This document shows positions 36,215 through 44,493 of a stretch of DNA of 64,000 nucleotides, piece after piece; position 1 is the first letter of the stretch; each line of letters begins with the position of its first letter. Both the position numbers and the translations under genes were made by a program. The notes below the pieces were generated by a model. That model did not search any database, was not told where the DNA came from, and was given only the letters and a program-made list of their open reading frames with translations. The stretch is taken from positions 1,550,001 through 1,614,000 of the forward strand of contig OZ245822.1 in the NCBI GenBank assembly GCA_965228545.1, in the 5' to 3' direction. Origin of the DNA: HXMU1420-13 sp965228545 (lineage in GTDB: Bacteria > Bacteroidota > Rhodothermia > Balneolales > Balneolaceae).

Positions 36215-38818
36215 TTACTTAACCAAGAGCATTTTTTTGGTTAAGATTCCCGATGGAGTTTCCAGTCGATAAAAATACACACCGCTCGAAAGTGCTGTTG
36301 CATTGAACTGAACAGAATACGAGCCAGCGTTTTTTGTTTCATTAACCAACGCAGCTACTCTTCGTCCGGTAACATCAAATACTGATAGTTGAACTGTACC
36401 TGCTTTATCCAGCGAATAGCTGATGGTTGTAGAGGGATTGAATGGATTTGGATAGTTCTGATTAAGTGTATACGTATTGGGTGTAAATTCGGCAAAATCT
36501 TCGGTTGAAACTGCTTCGCCCCATTCGAACCGAACCCAAACCGGAAAGTGATCGGAGGTAGTGCTTAAGTAACTACCAATATAAGTTGGGTTTTCTACTT
36601 GCTCGGTACCCTCGAAGTATTCGTCGCCAAGTTCTGATGAAAAGACAATGTGGTCGATCATGCTGGAGCTGGAAAAAGAAGTAAATCCTCGCTCTTCCAG
36701 CGATCGTGTTACAATGGTATACTCGGTATCCTGATCAAAATTAGCATACGGAGAATCGTTATTACCCACGGTTGATTGTAGAATTTCATCATTGAAATCG
36801 CCTAGAAATATCACATTGTCATCGGAGTGATTTGCATCGATGTATGCTTTTAATTGATTTGAAGCATTTAATCGTTGAGTATAATCAGACTGCTCTCCAA
36901 ACGCTTTGGCATGTATATTAAAGGTGTGGATTTCCCGAACCTCGCCATTGATAGTTGCATTAAACTTGAAGTAAAACGGAAAACGCCCATTGGCCCAATC
37001 AGATTGATTCATACCGTTGGTAATTAACCGAGATTCACGGCGCTGAACCGTAGCCGTTTTGTATAAATAGGCGGTTCTTTGTGTTTGGCTGTAGTTTGCT
37101 AAAATGCCATCATATTCTGATAAGTCGGCAATCAACGTATTAAACAAGCTGGAACTCGATATTTCTTGCAAGGCATACACATCGGCATCCATAGTGGTTA
37201 TGAGTGTTTTTACATTCTCGAGCTGTAGAGTTTCATCCTCCGGACCACTGCCATCTAACCCAAACCATTCCACGTTCCACGTTACTATATCAAAAGTTAC
37301 ATCAAGTGGTGTATCTTCGCCGGGCGTTACAACCGCTTCGATGTCTAAATCTTCTACAAAGCGTGGTAAAAGTTGGTAGATGCCGGCAAATTTCCCAATC
37401 ACGCCGGTTACATTGGTAGCCTCGGTTGGTGCTTCTGCATCTACTAAATTGGTTGAATTATCGATTCGTAGTTCTGCCTGTTCGCTACCGTCGGTAATTG
37501 TGTAATTAGTATTTGCCTGAAATACGCCTTCTGCTTCTATCGAAACACTCGGAATTGTAACTAATTGCGATTCGAAAGCACCGGAATTCATTTGTGTTAT
37601 ATCGATAATTGTTGGCTCAGGTTCTACAGCTTCAACTTCAAATACTTCGAACAGAATGTTATTATCATTATCGGTAGCGGAAATTTGAAGGAGAAAATCA
37701 GAATCAGGTCCGGCAATGGGCTTAAATACATTTAAAGGACCTGTTACTTGAATAGAATCTCCAATAGCTACAGCTTCATGTAAGTCTGGCCAGAAAACAG
37801 CGATTCCGGCTGTACCATCCTGCAAGTACACAGGACCTTCAAACTCGTTGGCTACAGTAACTCTACCTTGAACCGAAACTCTTGTTCCGAGGGGTAATTG
37901 ACGAGCATCTGCAATAGATATGACGTCGCCGTCCTCAATTGCATCTCCACTTATGTTTGCAGTGAACGTAGCTTGATTTACCGCATTGGATAAGAGTGTA
38001 AACTGAGAAACATCATCTCCGGCTGCATCCGGTGTATAAGTTAAAGTAAGTGATACCGATTCGTTAAACGATAAACTATCGGCTGTTGGGGCAGTAAGTG
38101 AGAAAACAGAACCTGAAACATACGCACTGTCGATACCTAATTTTTGGTTCCCTATGTTTTTTATGGTGATAGTTTTAGCACGCTCAGTTCCAACCAAAGT
38201 AGTTGCAAAGGTGATATCTCCCTCGTTAGCGAGCTCAATATTTTCTACGCTTACCAGTACTTTTGGCTCTTCGGTTGGCTCGATGTAATCGGTGATTAAA
38301 ACATCATCGATGTTTACGCGGAATTGATTACTAGATCCTGTTCGAGTTCCACTTGTTTTAAGAAATCTAATTCTTACACTATTTGGTTCAAATACTTCGA
38401 TCGTAAAAGATTCAAATGAATTTGTTGATGTTATTTGATCTCCAAGATCTGTCCAAGTACTACCGCCATCAGTCGACTTTTGCAATTGAATTGAGCTATG
38501 ATTCCCTTTGTTACCATCAGTGAGATAAGAACCAAAAAGGAAGCTAACTTCTCCAGCATTTTCTTTATCAAATGCCATTTCAAGTACAGATCCTTCATCA
38601 CGCATTCTTACTGATACTAATCCATTTTTTTGATCATTTGTTAAATCACCAGTTAGTGCGTCATTTAAAATCCAAGTTCCAGTCGATAAATCAACTGCCC
38701 CATTTGAATAAGAACCTTTCCCTCCCGATTCAAAATCTTCAAATAATTGTGCGTTTAGTGGTGCTGTACAAAGTGTGATCGCAAACAGGATCGCTGCGCT
38801 TCGCAGAATCGATTTCAT
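36215..38818 (-). CDS. secreted endonuclease/exonuclease/phosphatase protein with sorting domain
   Basis: About 867 residues. Signal peptide SILRSAAILFAITLCTAPLNAQ, a jelly-roll-like N-terminal domain (LFEDFESGGKGSYSNGA), a choice-of-anchor D/HYDIN-like Ig domain, an OB-like domain (SVQGRVTVANEFEGPVYLQD), then an EEP catalytic domain: TWNVEWFGLDG, ALQEISSS, FNIHAKAFG, IFLGDFNDEI, SMIDHIVFS and TSDHFPVWV carry the expected Asn, Glu, His, Asp-Asn and terminal Asp-His. The C-terminus is a classic type A sorting domain (LNQNYPNPFNPSTTISYSL ... SSGVYFYRLE). Catalytic residues look complete, so an extracellular nuclease or phosphoesterase is expected. I start at ATG 38818; the frame open to 39007 lacks a signal. 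Confidence 0.88.
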   Translation of the reverse strand: MKSILRSAAILFAITLCTAPLNAQLFEDFESGGKGSYSNGAVDLSTGTWILNDALTGDLTNDQKNGLVSVRMRDEGSVLEMAFDKENAGEVSFLFGSYLTDGNKGNHSSIQLQKSTDGGSTWTDLGDQITSTNSFESFTIEVFEPNSVRIRFLKTSGTRTGSSNQFRVNIDDVLITDYIEPTEEPKVLVSVENIELANEGDITFATTLVGTERAKTITIKNIGNQKLGIDSAYVSGSVFSLTAPTADSLSFNESVSLTLTYTPDAAGDDVSQFTLLSNAVNQATFTANISGDAIEDGDVISIADARQLPLGTRVSVQGRVTVANEFEGPVYLQDGTAGIAVFWPDLHEAVAIGDSIQVTGPLNVFKPIAGPDSDFLLQISATDNDNNILFEVFEVEAVEPEPTIIDITQMNSGAFESQLVTIPSVSIEAEGVFQANTNYTITDGSEQAELRIDNSTNLVDAEAPTEATNVTGVIGKFAGIYQLLPRFVEDLDIEAVVTPGEDTPLDVTFDIVTWNVEWFGLDGSGPEDETLQLENVKTLITTMDADVYALQEISSSSLFNTLIADLSEYDGILANYSQTQRTAYLYKTATVQRRESRLITNGMNQSDWANGRFPFYFKFNATINGEVREIHTFNIHAKAFGEQSDYTQRLNASNQLKAYIDANHSDDNVIFLGDFNDEILQSTVGNNDSPYANFDQDTEYTIVTRSLEERGFTSFSSSSMIDHIVFSSELGDEYFEGTEQVENPTYIGSYLSTTSDHFPVWVRFEWGEAVSTEDFAEFTPNTYTLNQNYPNPFNPSTTISYSLDKAGTVQLSVFDVTGRRVAALVNETKNAGSYSVQFNATALSSGVYFYRLETPSGILTKKMLLVK

Positions 38819-39015
38819 AATTACCTTATGTCCTTTTAAAAAATGAATAGACAGAAAAGATAAGGAGACTATTGTTACGATATTGTAAGAAGTTTGCACT
38901 TTGGCATACATTTCAAAACCATTGACCTTCGAAACGAGGTATGCAGTATGCAACCATTGTTTATTCGATTTTAACCGCTGATTTACTAGATTCATCCACC
39001 TAACCAATTCAAATT

Positions 39016-39876
39016 ATGCGCTACTTATTTACCCTACTATTTCTTTTGGCTTCTGCATCTGTAGCTGCTCAAAGCGGAACCGAAATTTACCTCTTCGATT
39101 TGATTAAATCGGATGCCGGTTATTCGGTGGATAATCCCAAAAACATAACTAACAATCCCGGTTACGATAATCAGCCCTCATTTTTGCTCGATGATTCGGG
39201 AATCCTGATGGCAGCAACTCGCGAGGGCCAAACCGACATTGCGTTATATGATATAGAAAACGAAAAGCTCAACTTCTTAAATCATACGCAAGATTTTTCT
39301 GAATACTCTCCGGTTCAAACTCCGGATGGATTATACATCTCTTTCATCATTTTAAGAGAGGATGGCGCGCAACAATTTTGGAAAATCACACCGGGTAGCC
39401 CGGATCCTGCCATTTTAGAAACAGAACGTATTGTTGGTTATTACGCCTGGTACGATTCGGAAAGTTATCTCAGTTTTGTACTTGCTACCGAAACCCATCC
39501 CGCCACCTTACAATATCACCATACAAAAACGGGTGAGAAGAAAATATTGGCTGAAAACCCTGGAAGATCTTTTCACAAAATGAATACTCAGAATGCCATC
39601 GCCCATATCGTAAATAAAGAAGAAGTGGCTGAAATTCGAGCTTATTTCCCTGATAATGAGACATCAACTTTTATCACCAATACATTGCCCGAATCAGCGG
39701 ATATGGCGTTAACCGCTTCAGATGAGATCATTATGGGAAGAGGTTCAGAACTCTATATTTTTTCTGATAACCGTTGGAAAAAATTTGCTGATCTAAGTGA
39801 GCTAGGACTTACAGGAATTACTCGTTTGGCAGTTTCTAATGCCAGCGATAAACTTGCAGTTGTTGTTGAAGAATAA
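39016..39876 (+). CDS. secreted TolB-like/PD40 beta-propeller protein
   Basis: A 286-residue protein with signal peptide (LFTLLFLLASASVAAQ) and several WD40-like PD40 repeats: GYDNQPSFLLDDSGILMAATREGQTDIALYD, then FSEYSPVQTPDGLYISFI, in which the D-x-x-P-x-F/W-S-P-D-G pattern is recognisable. Such propellers are protein- or glycan-interaction modules; no catalytic site is visible. It lies 12 bp upstream of a glycosidase-like lipoprotein in the same direction, so they likely form an operon. A 197-bp divergent promoter region separates it from the secreted nuclease. Function unknown. Confidence 0.72.
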   Translation: MRYLFTLLFLLASASVAAQSGTEIYLFDLIKSDAGYSVDNPKNITNNPGYDNQPSFLLDDSGILMAATREGQTDIALYDIENEKLNFLNHTQDFSEYSPVQTPDGLYISFIILREDGAQQFWKITPGSPDPAILETERIVGYYAWYDSESYLSFVLATETHPATLQYHHTKTGEKKILAENPGRSFHKMNTQNAIAHIVNKEEVAEIRAYFPDNETSTFITNTLPESADMALTASDEIIMGRGSELYIFSDNRWKKFADLSELGLTGITRLAVSNASDKLAVVVEE

Positions 39877-39888
39877 ATTTAAGCACTG

Positions 39889-42210
39889 ATGAAAACTCCC
39901 TTAGTTCCGCTACTTACCTTCGCACTTTTACTTTCGAATTGTACCAACAGCTCCCTTTCAGAAATTGAAGAGATCACCAAAGATTCGCCTAATATTACAG
40001 GTAAGGCAGAATTTCTCGATTCTCCATTTGTCACCGCAGGAAATCGAGTGTACATGGTTGGGCATCAAAATGGAACGTTCCCACCACTTGGCTGGCATAT
40101 TGATGGAGAAATGGGCGGAATTTGGAATCACCCCATCAAATTGTTGGATGGCTTTAGCACTGCAATTACGATAAATAACGAAGAACCAATTACACTTGAT
40201 AATGCGGTTGCTTTTACAAATTATCCCTTCGCAAATCGTCTTGATTTCCAACTTCCTGAGCAGCAATTAGAAGTGCAGCAATGGAATTATGTACCGGATG
40301 ATGTAGAGGGAATCATTATCGAGTATGTGTTCAAAAACAACTCTGATGAGAATAGAACCATTCAAGTAGAATTCACGGCTTTTTCTGATTTACGTCCTAC
40401 TTGGTTGGGTGAAAGAACAAATATGATTGATGCTTTTGACCGTGCTGAGGTTGGTGGAGATATTTTATTTTTTAAAGATATCGAAAACCCATGGTTTGCA
40501 GCTTTTACTTCCGATAAATCAGCAACAAGCGCCGCAAGTTATGAGTCTACTCACCCGGGAAAAGGAATTGCCGGCTCTGAAACCTACAGCTTAACAATAA
40601 TGGCAAACTCATCGAACACTCAGCAATTTTATATAGCAGGGTCTTATACAGGTAGAGAATCGGTAATAAGTACCCTCGATGAACTGAAAGAGAATTCGCA
40701 TCAATTTTTGACGGAAAAAAGAGATCGATATGCCGAACTACAAAATCAAACCAAACTAACCATACCCGATAAAGAGCTTCAGGAAACCTTCGAGTGGCTA
40801 AAATATAATTCTGATTGGTTGGTGCGAAAGGTACCGGAAATTGGGTCGGGCATCGGAGCAGGAATCCCTGATTATCCATGGTGGTTTGGCGTAGATAGCG
40901 AATATGCCTTACAAGGTTATATGATGATTGGCCAAACAAAAGCAGTGTATGATACTATCGAATTGTTAGATTCAGTTTCGAATGCAGTAAATGGCAATGG
41001 ACGGATTATCCACGAAATGAGTACCAATGGTGCGGTATTTAATCCGGGAAATATTAACGAAACACCACAATTTGCCACCTTGATTTGGCAGATCTATCGG
41101 TGGAATGGTGATCGGGAGTTTCTGGAACGTTATTTCCCCACGATTGAAGCCGGATTAGAATGGCTTCTCGCTGAAAATGATGACAACAATAATCTCTTCC
41201 CTGATGGCTATGGGATGATGGAAATACATGGATTAAGCAGCGAAATGATTGATGTAGCATCCTACACTCAAAAAGCTTTTATGGATGCCGCCTTTATGGC
41301 TGAGGAATTAGGTAAAACTGAACTAGCAGCAGCGTACCGCAATAAAGCAACCGAATTGGCGAAGCGAATTAATGAAGAGTTTTGGTCGGAGGAATTCGGA
41401 AGCTATGCCGATTTTATCGGTACGGATGAACAAGCACTACACTTAATTGATGATGCGATTATTCGGGCTGATACGCTAAATAAACCTTGGGCCGTAGAAG
41501 AACTAAAAGCAACGCGACAGGCCATACTAGACAATCCTTCGGATGATGAACGACCTTTTGTAGTTCACCATAATTGGGTAGTAAATACCCCTATGGAAGT
41601 TGGAATTGCCGATCCTGAAAAAGCGCTAATTGCTTTAGAAACCGCCAAGAATTTTGTAAATCCATTTGGGATGTTTGTTACCGGTATCGATCGGGATGAA
41701 TCGGCCGGTTCTGACGATGGGTCGTTTAAAGGAAGCGAAATATTTTCATACACGGGTGCAGTAATGACTTTACCAACCGGTGTTCAAGTGGTTGCAGAAA
41801 ACAATTATGGTCGCCCCGATCAGGCGTTGAATTATTTACAACGCATCACGCGTACATTCAGCTATGCTCTACCCGGTAGTATGTATGAAGTATCTCCGGA
41901 TTACGGTATGATGACCCAAGCCTGGAATATTTACAGCTATGCCGTTCCTATTGTTTCGCAATTTTTTGGAGTGCAGCCGATGGCCTCGGAACAAACAATT
42001 TATTTGAAACCACAAATGCCAAGTTCTTGGGAAGAAGCTAAACTAGAAAATGTGCTCATTGGAGATAAAACCTTCACTTTCGAGTATTCAAGAGATGGCG
42101 AAAAGGAACAAATGCGAGTGATACAAGAAGAACCGAATTGGAGAATTGCTTTTGTAAACGAAGGTGATACCACAAGGTTTACAGCTCGTATTTCGCAGTT
42201 TAATTGGTAA
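39889..42210 (+). CDS. glycosidase-like lipoprotein, (alpha/alpha)6 barrel
   Basis: 773 residues. A lipoprotein signal (PLVPLLTFALLLSNC, lipid Cys18) directs it to the membrane. Residues about 50-290 form an N-terminal beta-sandwich; residues about 300-700 look like a six-hairpin toroid: QETFEWLKYNSDWLVRK, DYPWWFGVDSEYALQGYMMIG, NGRIIHEMSTNGAVFNPG, TPQFATLIWQIYRWNGDREFLERYFP. These match the glycogen-debranching (GDE C-terminal, GH133) and GH63/GH15-type clan. Candidate acids are Asp and Glu in the WWFGVDSEYAL and GYGMMEIHGL segments. I cannot name the exact GH family or substrate. It follows the propeller gene by 12 bp. Confidence 0.75.
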   Translation: MKTPLVPLLTFALLLSNCTNSSLSEIEEITKDSPNITGKAEFLDSPFVTAGNRVYMVGHQNGTFPPLGWHIDGEMGGIWNHPIKLLDGFSTAITINNEEPITLDNAVAFTNYPFANRLDFQLPEQQLEVQQWNYVPDDVEGIIIEYVFKNNSDENRTIQVEFTAFSDLRPTWLGERTNMIDAFDRAEVGGDILFFKDIENPWFAAFTSDKSATSAASYESTHPGKGIAGSETYSLTIMANSSNTQQFYIAGSYTGRESVISTLDELKENSHQFLTEKRDRYAELQNQTKLTIPDKELQETFEWLKYNSDWLVRKVPEIGSGIGAGIPDYPWWFGVDSEYALQGYMMIGQTKAVYDTIELLDSVSNAVNGNGRIIHEMSTNGAVFNPGNINETPQFATLIWQIYRWNGDREFLERYFPTIEAGLEWLLAENDDNNNLFPDGYGMMEIHGLSSEMIDVASYTQKAFMDAAFMAEELGKTELAAAYRNKATELAKRINEEFWSEEFGSYADFIGTDEQALHLIDDAIIRADTLNKPWAVEELKATRQAILDNPSDDERPFVVHHNWVVNTPMEVGIADPEKALIALETAKNFVNPFGMFVTGIDRDESAGSDDGSFKGSEIFSYTGAVMTLPTGVQVVAENNYGRPDQALNYLQRITRTFSYALPGSMYEVSPDYGMMTQAWNIYSYAVPIVSQFFGVQPMASEQTIYLKPQMPSSWEEAKLENVLIGDKTFTFEYSRDGEKEQMRVIQEEPNWRIAFVNEGDTTRFTARISQFNW

Positions 42211-42220
42211 CACGACATTT

Positions 42221-42374
42221 GGCAAGCAAAAGCGCAACTGATGAATGCTAACCAACTGTCATTCCCACGAAGGTGGGAATCTACAGCCATATTTAAGCAT
42301 ATCAGCTTTTCATAACCTCAGATTCCTGCCAAACCTGCGTTATAACTTCGGTATGCTTGCTGTGCAGGAATGAC
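42221..42374. repeat. double-hairpin intergenic repeat, copy A
   Basis: The core at 42258-42374 is bounded by GTCATTCC and its inverse GGAATGAC. It contains a hairpin ATTCCCAC-GAAG-GTGGGAAT and a second, ATTCCTGC ... GCAGGAAT, whose loop has been enlarged by about 30 nt relative to copy B. Similarity to copy B extends leftwards over about 35 more bases (from about 42221). The GTCATTCCCACG...GGTGGGAATC form is a widespread bacterial intergenic repeat family. It starts just after the glycosidase stop. Confidence 0.75.
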
Positions 42375-42450
42375 GATAAAGCGAATAGGTAGAGCTACTA
42401 TCAATTTGACTACCCCGAAATAATAGAACAGCAAATTAACCCCTCCATCT

Positions 42451-42573
42451 GTCGGGCAAGTGCACGGCTGATGGATTCTAATCAACGTCATTCCCACGAA
42501 GGTGGGATTCTAAAGCTATATTAAAGCACGTCAAGTATTAATAGCCTCAGATTCCTGCCTGCGCAGGAATGAC
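42451..42573. repeat. double-hairpin intergenic repeat, copy B
   Basis: The core at 42487-42573 has the same GTCATTCC/GGAATGAC ends as copy A. The first hairpin is GTCATTCCCACGAAGGTGGG with a one-base change in the closing arm; the second is compact, ATTCCTGC-CTGC-GCAGGAAT. The left flank (GGCTGATGGATTCTAATCAAC) resembles that of copy A. Together the two copies and a 76-bp spacer fill most of the 459-bp gap 42211-42669, which holds no gene. Confidence 0.75.
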
Positions 42574-42608
42574 ACTTATGGATTTTTGCTAAACACTCCT
42601 AAACGAAA

Positions 42609-42632
42609 AAGGCTGAGTTTTCACTCAGCCTT
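42609..42632. terminator. rho-independent terminator, strong hairpin
   Basis: A perfect 10-bp stem AAGGCTGAGT (42609-42618) and ACTCAGCCTT (42623-42632) with a TTTC loop. An A-rich stretch precedes it and a T-rich stretch follows, so it can serve folE2 on the minus strand (stop at 42670) and the plus-strand glycosidase transcript. Confidence 0.85.
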
Positions 42633-42669
42633 CTTTATTCACTAATCTTAGATTGAGTTACTCTCTCGT

Positions 42670-43569
42670 TTATCTCAATCCGTTGGGTACACCTTTGCAA
42701 ATTCGGCTAACAGCATCGTGGCTGTGCAGGCTTTCTAAATGCGCGCATCGAACTACAAAATCCCTGATACTGTTGTAACTATCCAGCTCTTCGTAAAGCA
42801 ATCGGGCGGCATCTTCAACAAATTTTTGATACGCGCCATTGAGCTCTGCAAATGCCTGCTCATCCTCGCGCTTAACCATCACTTGAGTTTCAGTTTTGAG
42901 CGCTTCACGACAAACCTGAACCAAATCTTCTACAAAAAATTCATCACGTAAAGCAACGGTAACTTCAGCTTCACTGCGCTGGCTATGTGGAATGGCTGCT
43001 ACTTCGCGAGTTTCACGTGCATGTTCGGCTAATTCATACGAACACGGGCAAGCGCTACTATAAACAAACTTCAAGTGCATGTGTTTGTGATAACGATCGT
43101 AGTTGTCTAAATGTCCCTCAAAGGAAACTTCGTAGTACTGATATCCTTCCATGTCCGAACGAAGGCTTTCCATAATCATAGGGTACGAAAATGATAATCT
43201 TAGAAAAGACTCCTGTGATTCAAGATCTTCTTTGTAGGCTTGGAGAACTCTTTCCAGCATATCCAAAGAAAACACTTCATCCTTGAATTTATAGAAGGTG
43301 CGCATGATTCGGCTCATGTTGATACCCTTTTTGCCGGCATCCAAACTTACATAGCCATCCACAGAGGTTTCTAGCGTGATGGGTTTACCATCTCTGGTTT
43401 TAAATCTTAGCGGTAAACGAAAGTTAGAAATCCCAACCTGTTGAATTGGAACATTGGCGCCTTCAATTAACGAAGCCGGACCATTTTGTAAATCCGGTAA
43501 TGACTCTTTGTACTCTGGGGTAATAGTAAATGTAGGATCGTAAAATCTACGCACTTGGTTTGAAATCAT
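42670..43569 (-). CDS. folE2: GTP cyclohydrolase FolE2 (type IB)
   Basis: Converts GTP to 7,8-dihydroneopterin triphosphate, the entry step for folate, biopterin and queuosine synthesis. Seen: VGISNFRLPLRFKTRDG at the N-terminus, GYVSLDAGKKGINMSR, the active-site block YSSACPCSYELAEHARE with the conserved Cys, IPHSQRSEAEVTV, and the C-terminal HLESLHSHDAVSRICKG. At 299 residues it is the standard COG1469 length; type IB enzymes do not depend strictly on zinc. It lies 18 bp downstream of the pterin-synthase gene, so they likely share a transcript. Confidence 0.94.
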   Translation of the reverse strand: MISNQVRRFYDPTFTITPEYKESLPDLQNGPASLIEGANVPIQQVGISNFRLPLRFKTRDGKPITLETSVDGYVSLDAGKKGINMSRIMRTFYKFKDEVFSLDMLERVLQAYKEDLESQESFLRLSFSYPMIMESLRSDMEGYQYYEVSFEGHLDNYDRYHKHMHLKFVYSSACPCSYELAEHARETREVAAIPHSQRSEAEVTVALRDEFFVEDLVQVCREALKTETQVMVKREDEQAFAELNGAYQKFVEDAARLLYEELDSYNSIRDFVVRCAHLESLHSHDAVSRICKGVPNGLR

Positions 43570-43587
43570 AGCTCTTGAGATAGTCGG

Positions 43588-44028
43588 TTATTTAATATCA
43601 ATCTGCCTGAAAGGACAATATTCGGCTATGTTTCGTTCGGTTTCGAATAATTCTACCGAGTAAAGCACACTCCCTTCTGAGGCAACAGCTTCCACCTGTT
43701 GTTTCAATTGATTGTAGAAAGCTATTACCAAATTTTCTGAAGTTGGGATGATTCCTTTCAAAAAAGGAACGTCAATATTTAGGTTACGATGATCACAGGG
43801 ATCCAAAATTTGATCTTTCATGATTTGCTTTAGCTTTCCTAAATCGATCACATAGCCAGTTTCAGGATCCGGAAGACCAGCAACCGTCACCTTTATCACA
43901 TAATTGTGGCCATGCCAATTAGGATAGTTGCATTTTCCAAATGTGGATGCATTCCATTCGTCGCTTTTGTCGGGGTTATGCAGCCTATGAGCTGCATTAA
44001 AGTGTGCTTGTCGTGTTACAAATACCAA
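43588..44028 (-). CDS. 6-pyruvoyl/6-carboxy-tetrahydropterin synthase family protein
   Basis: Acts on the FolE2 product. Zinc ligands are His in ARQAHFNAAHR-like start (HFNAAHR) and the HGH pair; the catalytic Cys is in FGKCNYPNWHGHNY; DHRNLNIDVPF supplies the Asp-His pair and ELFETERNIAEY the substrate Glu. The block GKCNYPNWHGHNY and the DP-TGYVIDL segment resemble animal 6-pyruvoyl-tetrahydropterin synthase more than short QueD enzymes, so biopterin or queuosine synthesis are both possible. I chose TTG 44026-44028, giving a natural start (M)VFVTRQAHF at 146 residues; the frame runs on to TTG 44058. No ATG is available. Confidence 0.88.
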   Translation of the reverse strand: MVFVTRQAHFNAAHRLHNPDKSDEWNASTFGKCNYPNWHGHNYVIKVTVAGLPDPETGYVIDLGKLKQIMKDQILDPCDHRNLNIDVPFLKGIIPTSENLVIAFYNQLKQQVEAVASEGSVLYSVELFETERNIAEYCPFRQIDIK

Positions 44029-44211
44029 AATATTAATACTTAGTGAATTACAGCCCAACGAGTTAGACCGGGAAATCTAATGATTTCGCAATTAATAAAT
44101 CTTTTGAAGTCCTACTTCGTTCGACCTCGTGTACTTTTATTTATCACACCCTCAAAGTTTATTCTCTTCCAATTGCCTCACAGGTATGAGTTCATCTATT
44201 TTTCATATTCC

Positions 44212-44229
44212 CATCGTAAAATTGCGATG
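44212..44229. promoter_or_regulatory. candidate ArsR-type operator dyad
   Basis: CATCGTAAAATTGCGATG is an 18-bp dyad with 8-bp arms around AA and a single mismatched pair. It lies 24 bp before the small thioredoxin start, a usual place for a metalloregulator operator. ArsR/SmtB-family sites commonly are ATCG-AA-TT-CGAT-like palindromes. No arsR gene is in the window, so the assignment is inference. Confidence 0.45.
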
Positions 44230-44253
44230 AATTAAATCTAAAGTGACATTACT

Positions 44254-44493
44254 ATGAAAATAAAAGTACTCGGGCCAGGCTGTCCAAAATGTAAAACAAC
44301 TTATAACAATGTGATTACATCGCTCAATGAGTTGGGAATAGAAGCTGAGGTCGAAAAAATCGAAGATATTCAGGAGATGATGAAATATAATGTGCTAACT
44401 ACTCCTGTCTTAATTATTAATGAAAACACAAAAGTGAAAGGTAGAATTGCCCAGGTCAAAGAAATCAAAACATTTTTAAGTGACTTATTATGA
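44254..44493 (+). CDS. small thioredoxin-family protein (TM0996/MTH895-like)
   Basis: A 79-residue cytoplasmic thioredoxin-fold protein: beta strand MKIKVLGPG, redox motif CPKC at residues 10-13, and the cis-proline strand TTPVLIINENTKVKG. The fold is the minimal thioredoxin often encoded beside ArsP/DUF318 permeases and ArsR regulators. It probably supplies or carries reducing equivalents for thiol or metalloid chemistry. Its stop overlaps the rhodanese start by 4 bp (ATGA). It is the first gene of an operon later split by an insertion sequence. Confidence 0.88.
   Translation: MKIKVLGPGCPKCKTTYNNVITSLNELGIEAEVEKIEDIQEMMKYNVLTTPVLIINENTKVKGRIAQVKEIKTFLSDLL

Noticed and set aside
38819..39007. 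Longer start of the secreted nuclease
   Set aside because: The added 63 residues have no signal features and would bury the clear signal peptide that starts at 38818; the stretch is better explained as the divergent promoter region.
36215..44058. Polysaccharide utilisation locus around the glycosidase lipoprotein
   Set aside because: No SusC/SusD pair or second carbohydrate enzyme is adjacent; the nearest TonB receptors belong to other operons.
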